Positions 47,505-58,531 of a stretch of 64,000 nt of DNA are shown here, piece after piece. Below the pieces are notes generated by a model that was not told the origin of the DNA, ran no database searches, and was given only the letters and a program-made list of their open reading frames with translations. Source of the DNA: Sarcomyxa edulis (Eukaryota > Basidiomycota > Agaricomycetes > Agaricales > Mycenaceae); contig QUOL01000019.1 in NCBI GenBank assembly GCA_009761415.1, positions 248,001-312,000 of the forward strand, read 5' to 3'. Numbering within the stretch: the stretch's first letter is position 1; each line of letters starts with the position of its first letter. The translations under genes were made by a program, and so were the position numbers.

Positions 47505-48389
47505 TGTTGAGGTGAGGTGACTGGAATGTAGGAAGTGGGCACCGAGAATCCGATGAGTCACAACGAGAAATGAATCATATTCATATATAGGGCTTTTGGG
47601 CGCCTAGTCAGTCACAGCTGCGATTCTAGTGAAGGTTTGATTGCAGCTTGGAGTCGGCGCCTCACAGTGACTGCGATCATGAGATGAGGTACTTGGATAT
47701 AATTAGCGGCCAAATCTTTATTTAAGAACGTCATACGGTATATACCTGCAATTTCAATTTCAGCCTCCCGGTGTAGGGTTCCACGGAACGTTAAGTAGTA
47801 TCGTCGCTGGTGTTATGGCGATTGAAGCAACGCAGTCCACACGGGTGAGTACAGGTACATTGTCGCCATGCAGCTGGAATTGAGCAAGATTTTGATACCA
47901 GTGAATGTCAGAATGTGTCGCTGACTCGCTGGACTCGAACCTGCAATCGGGACTTTGACTGCAGGTTCAACTTGAAAGTTCAGGATCGTACGTCACGCGT
48001 CATCTACCTGGTGTCACGGGCGTGCCTTGTCACGAACGCGTGAAACGATACAGCGATATTGATATTGATGCCTCGACTTCTTACTTACTAAACTCGAACA
48101 CTGAACTCAGAAGGAGGGATCAAGCTTGCTGCTGAAGCTTCTGTTGAGATTGTAGTCTGCTGAGTAGTCAACGCAGACCCCTTGAATTGATGATACAGAC
48201 CAAATTTATTAAGATTTCATGGCTAGATTAATTATAATATGACAAGAACACGAGTAGCAAGATATATAAGTATAGAGATTGTCCACAATTGTAGAATCCT
48301 CGAAATCTAGACAAGGCTGAGACGGTCAATTTGATTTCGACGTACTAAGACAACAAAGATAGCTTACCGATAAGCTGAGAAGAATCCAC
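47505..48389. other. Intergenic region between GNAT and SREBP genes
   Basis: No gene is supported. It contains a segment identical to a tRNA T-arm with a nearby perfect inverted repeat (47931-47968), described among the findings. Confidence 0.45.
47937..47968. repeat. Nine-base perfect inverted repeat containing a tRNA B-box sequence
   Basis: GAACCTGCA (47937-47945) and TGCAGGTTC (47960-47968) can pair around a 14-base loop. The left arm lies within 18 bases (47931-47948) identical to the T-arm of the tRNA-Arg at 57951-58060. Confidence 0.6.
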
Positions 48390-51300
48390 TTATACAACGA
48401 CACCACCCCGACTCTGACGCTCACAATCGACCAGCATGTCGACCGCCCTATCTCTAGCATCCTCCAAAGCGATACCCAGAGTCCCCAATTTGTTTCTTTC
48501 CACGTCACCCTCTCCGTCGCCCTCTCCGCTGAAATCAAACACGGCAGATCCAAGAACTCGCCTCAACGCGTAATGTAACTTCGCGTCCTTCTGATTCGGC
48601 GAAGGAGGCGGGCTCAACAATATCGACACTCCACATCCACTATTCTCATCCGGACCAAGGATTGAAGTGGGGAATATCCGGCGATAGAGTACGAGAGCGG
48701 ACAATAGGGCCTTGATCTCGGCGACAACCGGGTCCTGATTCTCACCTTCGTCTTCAAAGGTGTAAACACCTGTCTTCCACACACTTTCCAACATTTCGCC
48801 GAGCTCCCCAGCACGACCACCAAGTGACCTAGCCGCGTTGATCGTCTTTCTCATCTCCTCTTCCTCGAGATGTTCTCGCTCCATATCATCTCCGAATGAT
48901 GCCCTCACGTCCTGTTGTTGATCAGGCAGAACGGTCCGCACGAACAAGATCGCTGCATGTTTTCTGACCCTCTCTGTTACTACGATGCTGCCGAGTAATC
49001 CGATAGGGGTATACTTGGCTTGCGTTTCGTCTTCGATGGCACTGAGTCTCTCAGCCGCTTCGTCGACCCCGAACCGATCCAAGACCAGTCTTTCGTATGG
49101 CCTGACGACACCAGCAGCCTTCCTTGCTCGGTCCCAAAGCATGCTCGCCTTCCCAGCGGAAAGAGGGCGAATGACGAGAGCGAGGGTCGATAGATCAGAG
49201 GTAGAAGCTGTGAACCATGACATGTGGGAGCGGATACACCAGAATGTCTGTAAACGAGTAGCAAGAGATGTAGTAGCTACAATTGAAAAAGATTAGCATT
49301 TAGTTGTTTATGATCAAGGGATAACTCACGATCCATAGCGACGATTTCTCCCAGCCTCACCCACGCCCTCTGCTCGAGACCCCGTTGTTCGAAGCCGATA
49401 CCTCTGCCTCCCTTGCCCTTCCCTCCATCGATAGCACATTTAGCCAACCCCAACACACCGTCCGCGACGCCCAAAGCTGCACGCAGCCGTTCGGCCTCAT
49501 CTTCCGTTCCACGGTTGCTCGGAGCGAGCATCTCGATGACCGCTGCCCGATTGAACGACTTGTGTTTGGGTTTATTCGCAACGGGAGGAGGGGTGACAGT
49601 GGTGACAGTGGTGGTAATGGGTGGAGCAGGAGTCATAGGTCTCAGCATGAACGACCCAAGCCGAGATTTCTTAGGCAGCCAAGGGATGACGATCGAGGCG
49701 AAGACGATAAAGGAGACGAGGAGGTGGAAGGATTGTATGACCTGACGCCATGTCCACACATCTTGGATGGTGGCAAAGGATTGGGAATGATAAAGAACGG
49801 TACCGGTGTGAGAGGAAGAAGGGGTAGGCTGGGAAGGCGAAGTGAGAGGAGAGTTGAAGAACGAGAAGAAGGCAAATGTAGCGAGGAGGTACTGCGCGGG
49901 TTGGTGCTGTTGCTGCTGCTGAGGCATGGGAGGAGATGCTGGCTCAACATCCGTGTTAGGGTTAGACGTCAGAGGGGACATGGGAGGAGGTACGACTGGG
50001 ATGATCTTTCTAGGCCTGCCTCTCTTCCTCTTCAACACGACAGTTTCACCTCCAACGATGGTCGTTTGTACGGGTGGAGCCTTGGGCTTTTTCTCCTTGG
50101 GAACGACCTTGGCCTTCTTCCTCTTCCTACCACCCTCGCCTCCTTCCCCATCGTACTCCCCATCCTCCCCATCCTCGTCGTCGTCGTCGTCACTACCGCC
50201 TTCTTCACCTTCAACTTCATCCATCTCTTCGCCACCGAACCTGTCCTTCCACTCTCTCTCCCACTCCTTCAGCAACGCAGGTCCACCCACAAGCCCACAC
50301 ACCAAAGCCTTCAAGCCCGACTGTTCGCGCTTGAGTCTGAGTTCTCGTTTCTTGAGTACACTACAAATACACGATCAGTCCTTGTTAAGGCACACGTCAT
50401 TCAGCCGACATACCGAATATACTCGACCGCCTTTCCAAGTACGTTGGCCTTGCTACACTTTCTCGCCACTTTGACACCATCAACAAAACCTCGCTCGTCC
50501 ACCACGTCCTCCGAATCACCCTCGTTATGTTTCTCTTCATTTAGCCCTCCACCTCCCATTCCCATCTCTGCCTCATTAGTCTCCACCGACTTCTTTGGAA
50601 CACCACACTTCCCACCAACGCGTCCTTCCAAGACCCTCAAAGCTGGAACAGCCATCCTCAAGCTTTGTATTCTCGCGTTGAGGTTCGTCCGATAACGCCT
50701 CTCGATCGTGGTATGACTGGTTTTCGGACGTGGAATAGTGCTTTGGCCGGGAAGACTGGAAGGGGCCGTCGCGGGGATTGGAGAAACATTGAACATAGGC
50801 GAATGACTGTAGGCAGTATCAGGCGAGGACGAGCCAGATTTAAATGTCTGGTTGTTGTTATTGCTGTTGTTGCTGTTGTTGGCAGTGGTCGTAGGAGCAG
50901 TGCTACTATTATTGGTGAAGGTCGACGAGGTTCGGGGAAGACGCGGGATGGGGAGCTTAGGTTTGGAATGGGGTTGAGCATCGTTGGACGGGTAATGATT
51001 CTGAGGGGCTGTGGGGTATCCCATCATCGACATTGGGACTGCGAGCATGACACCGGCGGATTGACGAACGCGGTGAGCTAGCTCGGTCGCTGCGGCGTCG
51101 TTGTCCTCAGACTTCGTCGGAGGCGTGGCTGGAGAGAGGTCTGCGACAGAGGACATGGAAGCCCCAGAAGATGATGATGAAGAACCGACACTTAACCGTC
51201 GTTGGTGCAACTCGGCGTTGGTAGGCTGGAAGGTAAACGGAAATTGGGCGGAGAGCAGGTCAGGAGTAGATAGGGTCAACTGTTCGTTACTGTATCCGTG

Positions 51301-51747
51301 ATAACTGTTGGCAGCTGAGAATCCAGAAGGGTTGTAATGGAGTGCGCTGGGGTCAATGGACATCGAAGGATTGTAGTCCATTGGAACGGTAAAGTCGATG
51401 TCAATTTCGGGATATTTGATGTCACCCATTCCTGCTTCGTGTGCAGACCATAGGCTGGAGAGGTCAGACCATTCTGGAGGGGTTCCACCGCGACTCGAAG
51501 ACGACAAATCCTCCATGGACGAATCGTGATTGTTAGGAGCGTTCCCGCCTTGAGACGAGTTGTGAAGGAGAAGGTTGAGTGGGTCAGAAGGGTCCAAACC
51601 AAGATCAGACGACATAAAACGAGGAGATACAGGTTTGTTGGAATATTCGTGATATGCGTCGAACGTCTCGTACTCGTCGGTCTGAGGACCTCCCCCGGAA
51701 GAGTCAGAGGTGCTGCTCGAGGACGGAGAGGGCACAGAAAAGTCCAT
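48390..51747 (-). CDS. SRE1: SREBP-type membrane-anchored bHLH transcription factor
   Basis: Three exons (50414-51747, 49330-50360, 48390-49276) give 1083 residues. An acidic/Ser-rich N terminus and Asn-rich patch precede the bHLH, which starts near 345 (HTTIERRYRTNLNARIQSLR). The tyrosine in RRYR is the SREBP hallmark that replaces the usual arginine. Helix 2 (CSKANVLGKAVEYIRVLKKRE) comes only after a loop of about 55 residues. Then follow an acidic block, KRKRGRPRK (AT-hook-like, about 555-563), polyGln and two hydrophobic spans (about 601-615 and 651-672) as for the ER hairpin. A long helical C-terminal domain (about 690-1083) follows. In other fungi Sre1 is cleaved when sterol or oxygen falls and activates ergosterol genes, including HMG-CoA reductase, whose gene is also in this window. 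Confidence 0.9.
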
Positions 51748-52166
51748 TTTTCGAAGAGGTCGTCTCCAAGATGATACAGGTGGTTTAAGAGCAAGTTACG
51801 AGTTCGCCAGATTGAAAAATGATTCGACGACTTTCCTGGTGAAATGGTTCGATGGAGTCGAGGTCAGACCACTTTTTGGCCTGTGGCGGTGCAGCATTAA
51901 ATGTGAGAAAAGTATCTAAAAGGGCCAACCTTTGATGTCAATGATCATTTTGCCCGTGATCTTACCACATTTAGCCGTACTTAGTGCCAATGATCCCGTA
52001 GAAGTTCCATTTTAGGCATCTCCTTGCCGAAGATCAACATTTTCGTCTGGAAATGCTATTTCTGGATCAAACTCGGGCCCAAAATCCAGGCAAGTCGCTT
52101 ATTTCGATTCTACCATCAGGCTATATAGGCTAATCTCAAATCTCGTTTCCTGCTAATTGCGCACTC
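51748..52166. promoter_or_regulatory. Divergent promoter region SREBP / sphingolipid desaturase
   Basis: The 419 bases lie between the two ATGs. CAATGATC occurs twice (about 51937 and 51986). I see no clear sterol response element. Confidence 0.35.
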
Positions 52167-53688
52167 ATGACAGGCCCTTCCTTGGGTATGTTTGCTATGT
52201 CTTGCAATGTGTCGGTCTTATTCACGTCTTGGACAGACTTTAGCTATTTCGGCGGCGCAGAGTCGCTGACAGAGGGGAGAAAGGCCCCGATATCTGACCC
52301 TCACCGTTCCCCGCGTCGTACTGTCATTACAACTCCAACTACAAAGGACGATGGAAGGACCCACCCAGGACCACCTCAAGACCCTTCGGATTTCCTGTGG
52401 TTGATGACCGAAGAACCACATCGTTCGCGTCGAATGGCTATCATGAAGGCACATCCAGAGGTGCGTCTGATGTTATTTTATAGAACCGACAGAGTTCATT
52501 CCCACTGGACCAGGTAACTAAATTGATGGGGTATGAACCCCTGACAAAATTCGTCGTGCTTTTCGTCGTACTCCTTCAAATATCTACCGCCTACTTACTA
52601 CGGCACACAAGTCCCTACTCTCCTCTATTCATATTTTGCGCATACGCTATCGGCGGTACAGCCAACCACAATCTGTTCCTCGCTATCCACGAGATAACAC
52701 ATAATCTTGCTTTCCCCGGCATTCTCGCGAACAAAGCCTTGGCCGTATTCGCCAACTTACCCATAGGTATTCCTTATTCTGCCATGTTCAAGGCGCGTAT
52801 ATGGCTCATACACAGTGACTTTCATCATGTTAACGCGTCTTCCAGAGATATCACATCGAGCACCATAAATTTCTCGGTCAGGACGGTGTCGACACTGACC
52901 TGCCCACCCGCCTCGAGCTTCTCTGTCTAAACAACGTTCTAGGAAAAGTCTTCTTCGCGTATGTCTCTCTTCCTCGAACTCAAAAAATGACCGTCTGATT
53001 TTTCTTGCTTCTAGAACATTTCAAATTCTTTTTTACGCCCTCCGCCCAGGTTTCATCCGGAGCCAGACCTTGACGAACTGGCATTATGCAAATTTCGTGG
53101 TCCAGATCTGCTTCGACGTGATCCTTACTCGCTACACTGCATCTTGGAGGCCGCTCATCTACCTCAGTAAGTCTCGTCTCCCTCTAGAACCTATATCTGG
53201 CCCCCTCAACCTTCAAAGTCATGTCATCTTTCTTTGCTGGCTCCCTACACCCATGCGCAGGACACTTCATCGCAGAACATTACCTCTGGGACGGTATGGA
53301 CCAAGAGACTTATAGCTATTACGGACCGCTCAACGTACTGGCATACAATGTGATATCCACTCCTTGTCTCTTGTACTTCCAAGAGCTCACTGTCACTCCC
53401 TTTCAGGTTGGGTACCACAACGAACACCACGACTTCCCATCCGTTGCATGGACACGCCTGCCCGCCCTCCGTGCCCTCGCCCCCGAGTTTTACGACACCG
53501 TTCCTAGTCATCCTAGCTGGCCTATGGTAATTCTCAACTTCATCCGTGACAAGGAAGTCGGGATGTTTGCCCGGGTCAAGAGGCTATCGAAGGAGAAAGA
53601 GAGGGCTGATCTCTCGAAGGTCATGGCTAGTGACTCCAAAGTGGTCATGGCTGTCGAAGGCGGGGAAGAATCTGATAAGAGCGAGTAG
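52167..53688 (+). CDS. DES1: Sphingolipid delta-4 desaturase (DES1/DEGS)
   Basis: Seven exons (52167-52185, 52237-52460, 52514-52792, 52846-52958, 53015-53166, 53219-53349, 53407-53688) give 399 residues. It inserts the 4,5-trans double bond into dihydroceramide at the ER, a step towards glucosylceramide. The N-terminal lipid-desaturase segment [23 protein letters not shown] precedes the three di-iron histidine boxes: HEITH (140-144), HIEHH (177-181) and HNEHHDFP (310 on). Several membrane spans lie between them, for example [18 protein letters not shown]. The second box is rebuilt by a GC-AG intron (52793-52845, AAG|GCGCGT). The first intron (51 bases) has no in-frame stop, so the extreme N terminus is less certain. 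Confidence 0.93.
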
Positions 53689-55392
53689 ATGAAAGATGGC
53701 TTGGCTCCTGGTGATCCGACTGACTCTTGACTGACTCTGACGTAGATACAACATCCGCTTATTGGTAGAGCAGATAAAATGACTGTGATTTCTAGAAATG
53801 TATGGTGTGTGTATGTACTTTCGCGTACTAGTCAACCATGAGTGCCTTCTTTCGATATCGATGTCACCGCCTGTTGTAGTTGCACAGCCACATACTCAAC
53901 GCGCCACAAACGCCGCGCAACGTCGACGAAAAATCTTCCCCTAGATCCGCTACCGACACACTGGCCTTAAGACGATCAAAAGCTGGCCCCAATGACTTGA
54001 ATCGAGCATAACCCGCGACATCGACTCTTATCATTTTTTTTGTCCATAATATCTATGACAACAACGCGTTTTTCTATCGCGCTTCTCGTAGCTACTTGGT
54101 CTCAAAAAAGGATGCCGCCGTAATTATACCTCTTGTCAGTGCTCAAGCGCCCGGCGCCCGCTACCCACCTCGAACGTTCATCGTTCCACTCCTGCGGTTC
54201 GTTGAGTACATTTTTGCCATTGTTCTAATTCAAGTCTTTTTCTGATTTCTGATTGTGTTGTACAGACTTGTATGGGTGTGCTCAGCGACAGCGAGGTGGC
54301 AACACATCGATTCAACAATGGGGTAAGTGTCCGAACCCTTGTTCATTGTACAGCTTCAACTTGTCGACATCCTAAGATCAGTGTGGGACTGTTTCGACTT
54401 CTGTACAGGAAATCGGTCGTGAGTGTCATAATTAATCAAAGTATACGTCTGTTTTTATCTCGAGCGCCTTTTGGGTAGGGTTTTGAGATACGTTGTGCTC
54501 GGACGACAGAATCCGCCTTTCGTAGGTTAGACTCCCTACTGTCAATCTTCTCCTCTGACAGGACTATCGCGACCATTTATCGAATACTGGGACTTAGGAT
54601 ATGAACAACCGGTGCAATTGTGATTTGTTCTAGTTTCCCACCGTGGTCCGTTACAACTCGGAACTTGACGCATGAGATCAGGTCGCATAATGATAGAGGT
54701 GCTTTCTCTCACTACCGGTGCCTATCTCGACTCCTCCGACCTGGGAACATAGATAGTCTACTTACTCCTCGAGGATAGATTTACCCCAATAAGCACTCAA
54801 GGCTGGCATCGGTAAGAAAGTACCACTCTAGTTGTTCAAATCATATTAATTCCAAGTTCTATTAGCTGTAGATCTTGCGGAGCTCACTGAGAGTGAAATG
54901 CCCTGTATGTACCCTACCGTGCCACTATTGATAGTTTTGATCCAAGACCCCCATCAGTCATCAGATTCTGCTGATCACGGGCGTACGTCAATTCCAAACG
55001 AGTTCAGTTGCACATGCTGCAGTAGTGATCAAATGAGGAACCCATTCGTTTCTCCGTGCTACAATTAAATCGCATCACTATCTCAGGACTCGACTATTTA
55101 ACAAAGTCTCTCCTAAGATGGGATCACTGGTCGTCGTCAGTTTAACATAGCGTGCTTCTACGTGTTGGAAGACTTGGATAAACCACTCCGCGCGACCTTG
55201 CGGTGATAAGGTTTCGAGGTGGTACCAGGACGCCTATCTTAAAAGGTAACTTGCTATACCAATCTCGCTGTCGTCCTCTCCTCAGCCCTCCTTCTAGCTG
55301 TTATGCCCAATGCCGAATTACTGCAAGTTTCATTTTATGTCTTGTGATATGATGTGTTGACACCTATACTCCATTGCTCCAGCTTTGGTCCT
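53689..55392. other. 1.7-kb region without a supported gene
   Basis: Short frames only (for example 54272-54478) without motifs. The 5' end of the downstream DUF6534 gene may lie in its last few hundred bases. Confidence 0.4.
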
Positions 55393-57317
55393 ATGCTCAT
55401 AGGCGTGTTCCTAAATGCTATATTGTACGGCGTAGGTGCTCATTGCTTTCCATCCCTTGACATACTTTTTGAGATGTCTTTCATAGGTACTCGTAGTACA
55501 GGTCTGTTCCGTGTTTTGATGATGTCCCTCGATTCGACTCATCCCGCCGCGGAAGATCTACATTTACTGGCAAACCTACAAGAGGTCAAACATTTCAACT
55601 GTTTCGCATCGCCGGTGCTGACTCGTTTATTCCGTTAGGGATCCAACCTGGATAAGATATCTTGTATGGACGTGATTTCATTCTAGAGAAACTCATAAAT
55701 TGATGGTACAAGTTTAGGTGCTGTATATGCTTGTTGCGGAAACACTAAATACCGCATTTGACATCGGTGTAAGCTAAATTTCATTGTGGCCACTCAGAAA
55801 TCTCAAGACAATCGCTCCTTTCGTAGATGATATACGAGCCGTTGATTATTCGTTTCGGTGCGTCATTGGAGTTCATAACTATTATTTGCTGCCTTTGACG
55901 AGAATCCCGTTGATGATCTAGGGTCTCCGCATGCGTTGACCGTAGCGCCCAAAAGTCGGTCTACCATTCCACTTAGTGCTCAAAACATTTTTGATCTATA
56001 TCCCTTGTTATTGATCCAGTGTTATCCGCCGGTGAGTCTCTCGGTATACTATCATAGTAGGAGAAGCTCAACAGAAGTTCAGATGCCATTATGACTGTAA
56101 GCCAAAGCTCAAACTTTTTGATTCATCTCGTGATTCGTTTCTCTCTCGGGTCTAGGTTGCATTGTCTACCCCCGTCCAGATATTCTTCGCCTGGAGAATT
56201 TGGATGATCAGTAGATCCCGGTTGCTTCTAGGAGTGATCTGCATCTTGTCCATGTCTTCGTTCAGTGAGTGTCGAGGCATCCACATTGCACCCTTCGAGA
56301 CTGAAATTCCGTTCAGTTGGGGGGACCGCGGTAACTATTTGTGTCACCGTCATTCCGGAATATGCAAGATTCAGCACATTTGACGCTGCAATCACTACGT
56401 GGCTAGCAAGTTCTGCCGTTGCCGATGTGATAATTACTGCTTCACTAGTTTGGTCGCTCGTAAGCTCTCTCTTCGTGTTCATTGCTCGGTCTCAAGGAAA
56501 GCCAACCGTCTCCTAGTCTAAGCGAAAGACAGGAATGTTGAGCACCGACCATATCGTTAATCGCATCATACGACGTGAGATCTGTATATCCCCATATTCC
56601 TGAATGAAATACTCATTATTCTATTCAAAGTCACGGTTCAGACTGGATTGGCCACCGCCTTCGCAGCTATAATGGACGTTACTTTCTTTCTGTGTCTTCC
56701 CGTAAGTGTTTTCTCTGGCAATATTTCCTTCCTTCTATTGAAGTGATCATCTCCAGAATACCAGCTTGTGAGAGCGATTTATTATTGCCCAACGAGACTT
56801 ACTTATACGACTTCTTCGACTCACAGCAACTTTCTATGGGATTTCTTTCTTTGCAAATTGTGCGTATACTTGATATGTGCATATATAAGACTTATCCTTG
56901 TGTCTAGGTATAGCAATGCGGTGTTGAGTAGCCTGAATGCACGAGGTGGATGGGGAACTTTGACAGTCAACCTTCCAACCAATGTGCTTTTCGACGATGA
57001 TTCCGATTTGAGTGGCCGCAATCTCAGTGCTTTCGATGCTTCCCGACATGTGAGTATTTCAATCGTTTTGCATCCAGTTGACCCTCCCCACTTGCTCCCC
57101 ACTGGGGCGTAGCGACCCACACATCTTCTGTCAATTGAGTTTCCAAACTCATCCTCCATCCTCACAGATCGGTGTCGGGAACTACGAGCTAGAGACACCA
57201 CACTCCAGAACCGCTGCTCTGTCGTCTCGGATGGTACTTGAACAAGATGTGGAACACGGCGTCGTGACCAAGGTGGAGGAAGTTCATGAGAACTCTTGTG
57301 CACCCGAAACACAATGA
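55393..57317 (+). CDS. DUF6534-type multi-pass membrane protein
   Basis: Many short exons, assembled with moderate certainty: 55393-55431, 55487-55501 (15 bases), 55556-55584, 55639-55663, 55718-55768, 55827-55857, one or two around 55920-56030, then about 56156-56272, 56323-56460, further exons, 56908-57049 and 57168-57317. They read MLIGVFLNAILYG-VLVVQ-IYIYWQTYKRDPTWIRYLVLYMLVAETLNT and GMIYEPLIIRFG. Later exons read ALSTPVQIFFAWRIWMISRSRLLLG, SKRKTGMLSTDHIVNRIIR-LTVQTG and LYSNAVLSSLNARGGW. These are signatures of the large basidiomycete DUF6534 family, predicted seven-span proteins of unknown function. The start and the 55.9-56.1 kb junctions are uncertain; the true first exon may be upstream. 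Confidence 0.65.
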
Positions 57318-57950
57318 CGATTAGCTCCGTATGATCCGATCCTGAATTCCTACAACTGTAATCCTGCTTGCACATGGACGGTAAAACACTACCTCTCCTA
57401 GACAGACTATCACTCATATTTACCTTACCTACCTACCTTTGGTAATATCTGCATGGGTTGACAGGTGGGCTTGATGATGTTCGACTTGAAAACTCCCTTA
57501 GTCTTGTTGTATAACTTTTGAGCAAGATCAATGACCGCAGGACTCGAAATTGAAACCCTGAGAAGATTGTCCGACTCGGACGCGCCGAGGTTTGGACTCG
57601 ACGCGTACTCTGCTGTTCCTGGCTACTGGATCGAGAGAGCAATGTCCTCATGACCTCAATCCCGAGGCGATGATTGACTGGAGCCGAGGATGCCAACCGT
57701 GACGCCCACCGATCAGGTCCAGCGTACATACATACGCCTGGGGCGCAACCGCTGTGTCTCTCTTTCGAGAGACAGGTCCGTGGAACATCATCTGCAGCAT
57801 AAACATAGAGTCATGGTAAGCCAAAGACTTCGATATGCGCGGCGAAACACGAAAAAAAAAACGAAAAAAATCACCGATTTTGCGAATTTTCGCCCGGTTC
57901 TCCTTTCCTCGTCACTTCACCTCTCCTCCTTGTCGTTGGGAACAAAACAA
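57318..57950. other. Spacer between DUF6534 gene and tRNA
   Basis: No gene is supported. Near 57537 a short stretch resembles the 3' half of the tRNA that follows (CCGCAGGACTCGAA) but then diverges. Confidence 0.4.
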
Positions 57951-58060
57951 CGACCACCGCAGGACTCGAACCTGCAATCTCCTGATGTCAAGTGACTAGT
58001 ATATCTGTGTATACTAGAACGAATCGAAGTCAGACGCCTTAACCATTAGGCTAGGCGGCC
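57951..58060 (-). tRNA. tRNA-Arg (anticodon UCG) with intron
   Basis: The minus strand folds as a tRNA. The acceptor stem is GGCCGCC with GGTGGTC, the D-stem GCCT/AGGC and the anticodon stem TCTGA/TCAGG. The loop is CT-TCG-A then A, and the T-arm GCAGG-TTCGAGT-CCTGC. The 73-base mature form is split after anticodon position 37 by an intron of about 37 bases (57987-58023), the canonical place. A and B boxes are present. Reading TCG at 34-36 gives arginine (CGA codons). Confidence 0.88.
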
Positions 58061-58531
58061 GATATCACAGAATAAGCCGTAAACGCCAAGACCCTGAGCC
58101 ATTTCATTTTGGACCAGCTTACCTGGATTATTGACCGTCGAATCTAGTTTAACGCATTTTCAAGTGAGGAGTGGTTTAAAAGCAAGAATGATTAGAGAGA
58201 ATGATCCGTGGACACTGTGGCGCCACAGCAAGCGACGCACGCGTCGCGTTGGGGAATAGCCGCTGAGTCACGGTGCGCGTATTGAACCGTGACCGTGACA
58301 TCTTCTTTCTCGTCCGAGTCGCATCGACGCATATTGGACGCATACATCCTTGATTGCACAACTTCTTCAGCATTTTTTGTGCCTAAACTACGATATTATC
58401 AAGACAATTGTCACGACGTGAGCATCTCATTCGCTGCGGGGTCACAAAGTTTCTACCTTGCTGTCCGACTTCGCTACGAATTCTACTTTCAGGCTATAGT
58501 ACACTCTATACTCGGTGAGATCTCTGTAGTA
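58061..58531. other. Spacer between tRNA and F-box gene
   Basis: No gene is supported. It includes two short matching segments (TCACGGT near 58267 and ACCGTGA near 58287) that form a small inverted repeat. Confidence 0.35.

Noticed and set aside
49385..50695. A 436-codon plus-strand open frame
   Set aside because: It is antisense to SREBP exon 2. Its low-complexity Ser/Pro/Arg composition comes from acidic and Lys-rich codons on the other strand.
57530..57610. A second tRNA or tRNA relic
   Set aside because: Only about 14 bases match the neighbouring tRNA T-arm; no cloverleaf can be drawn.
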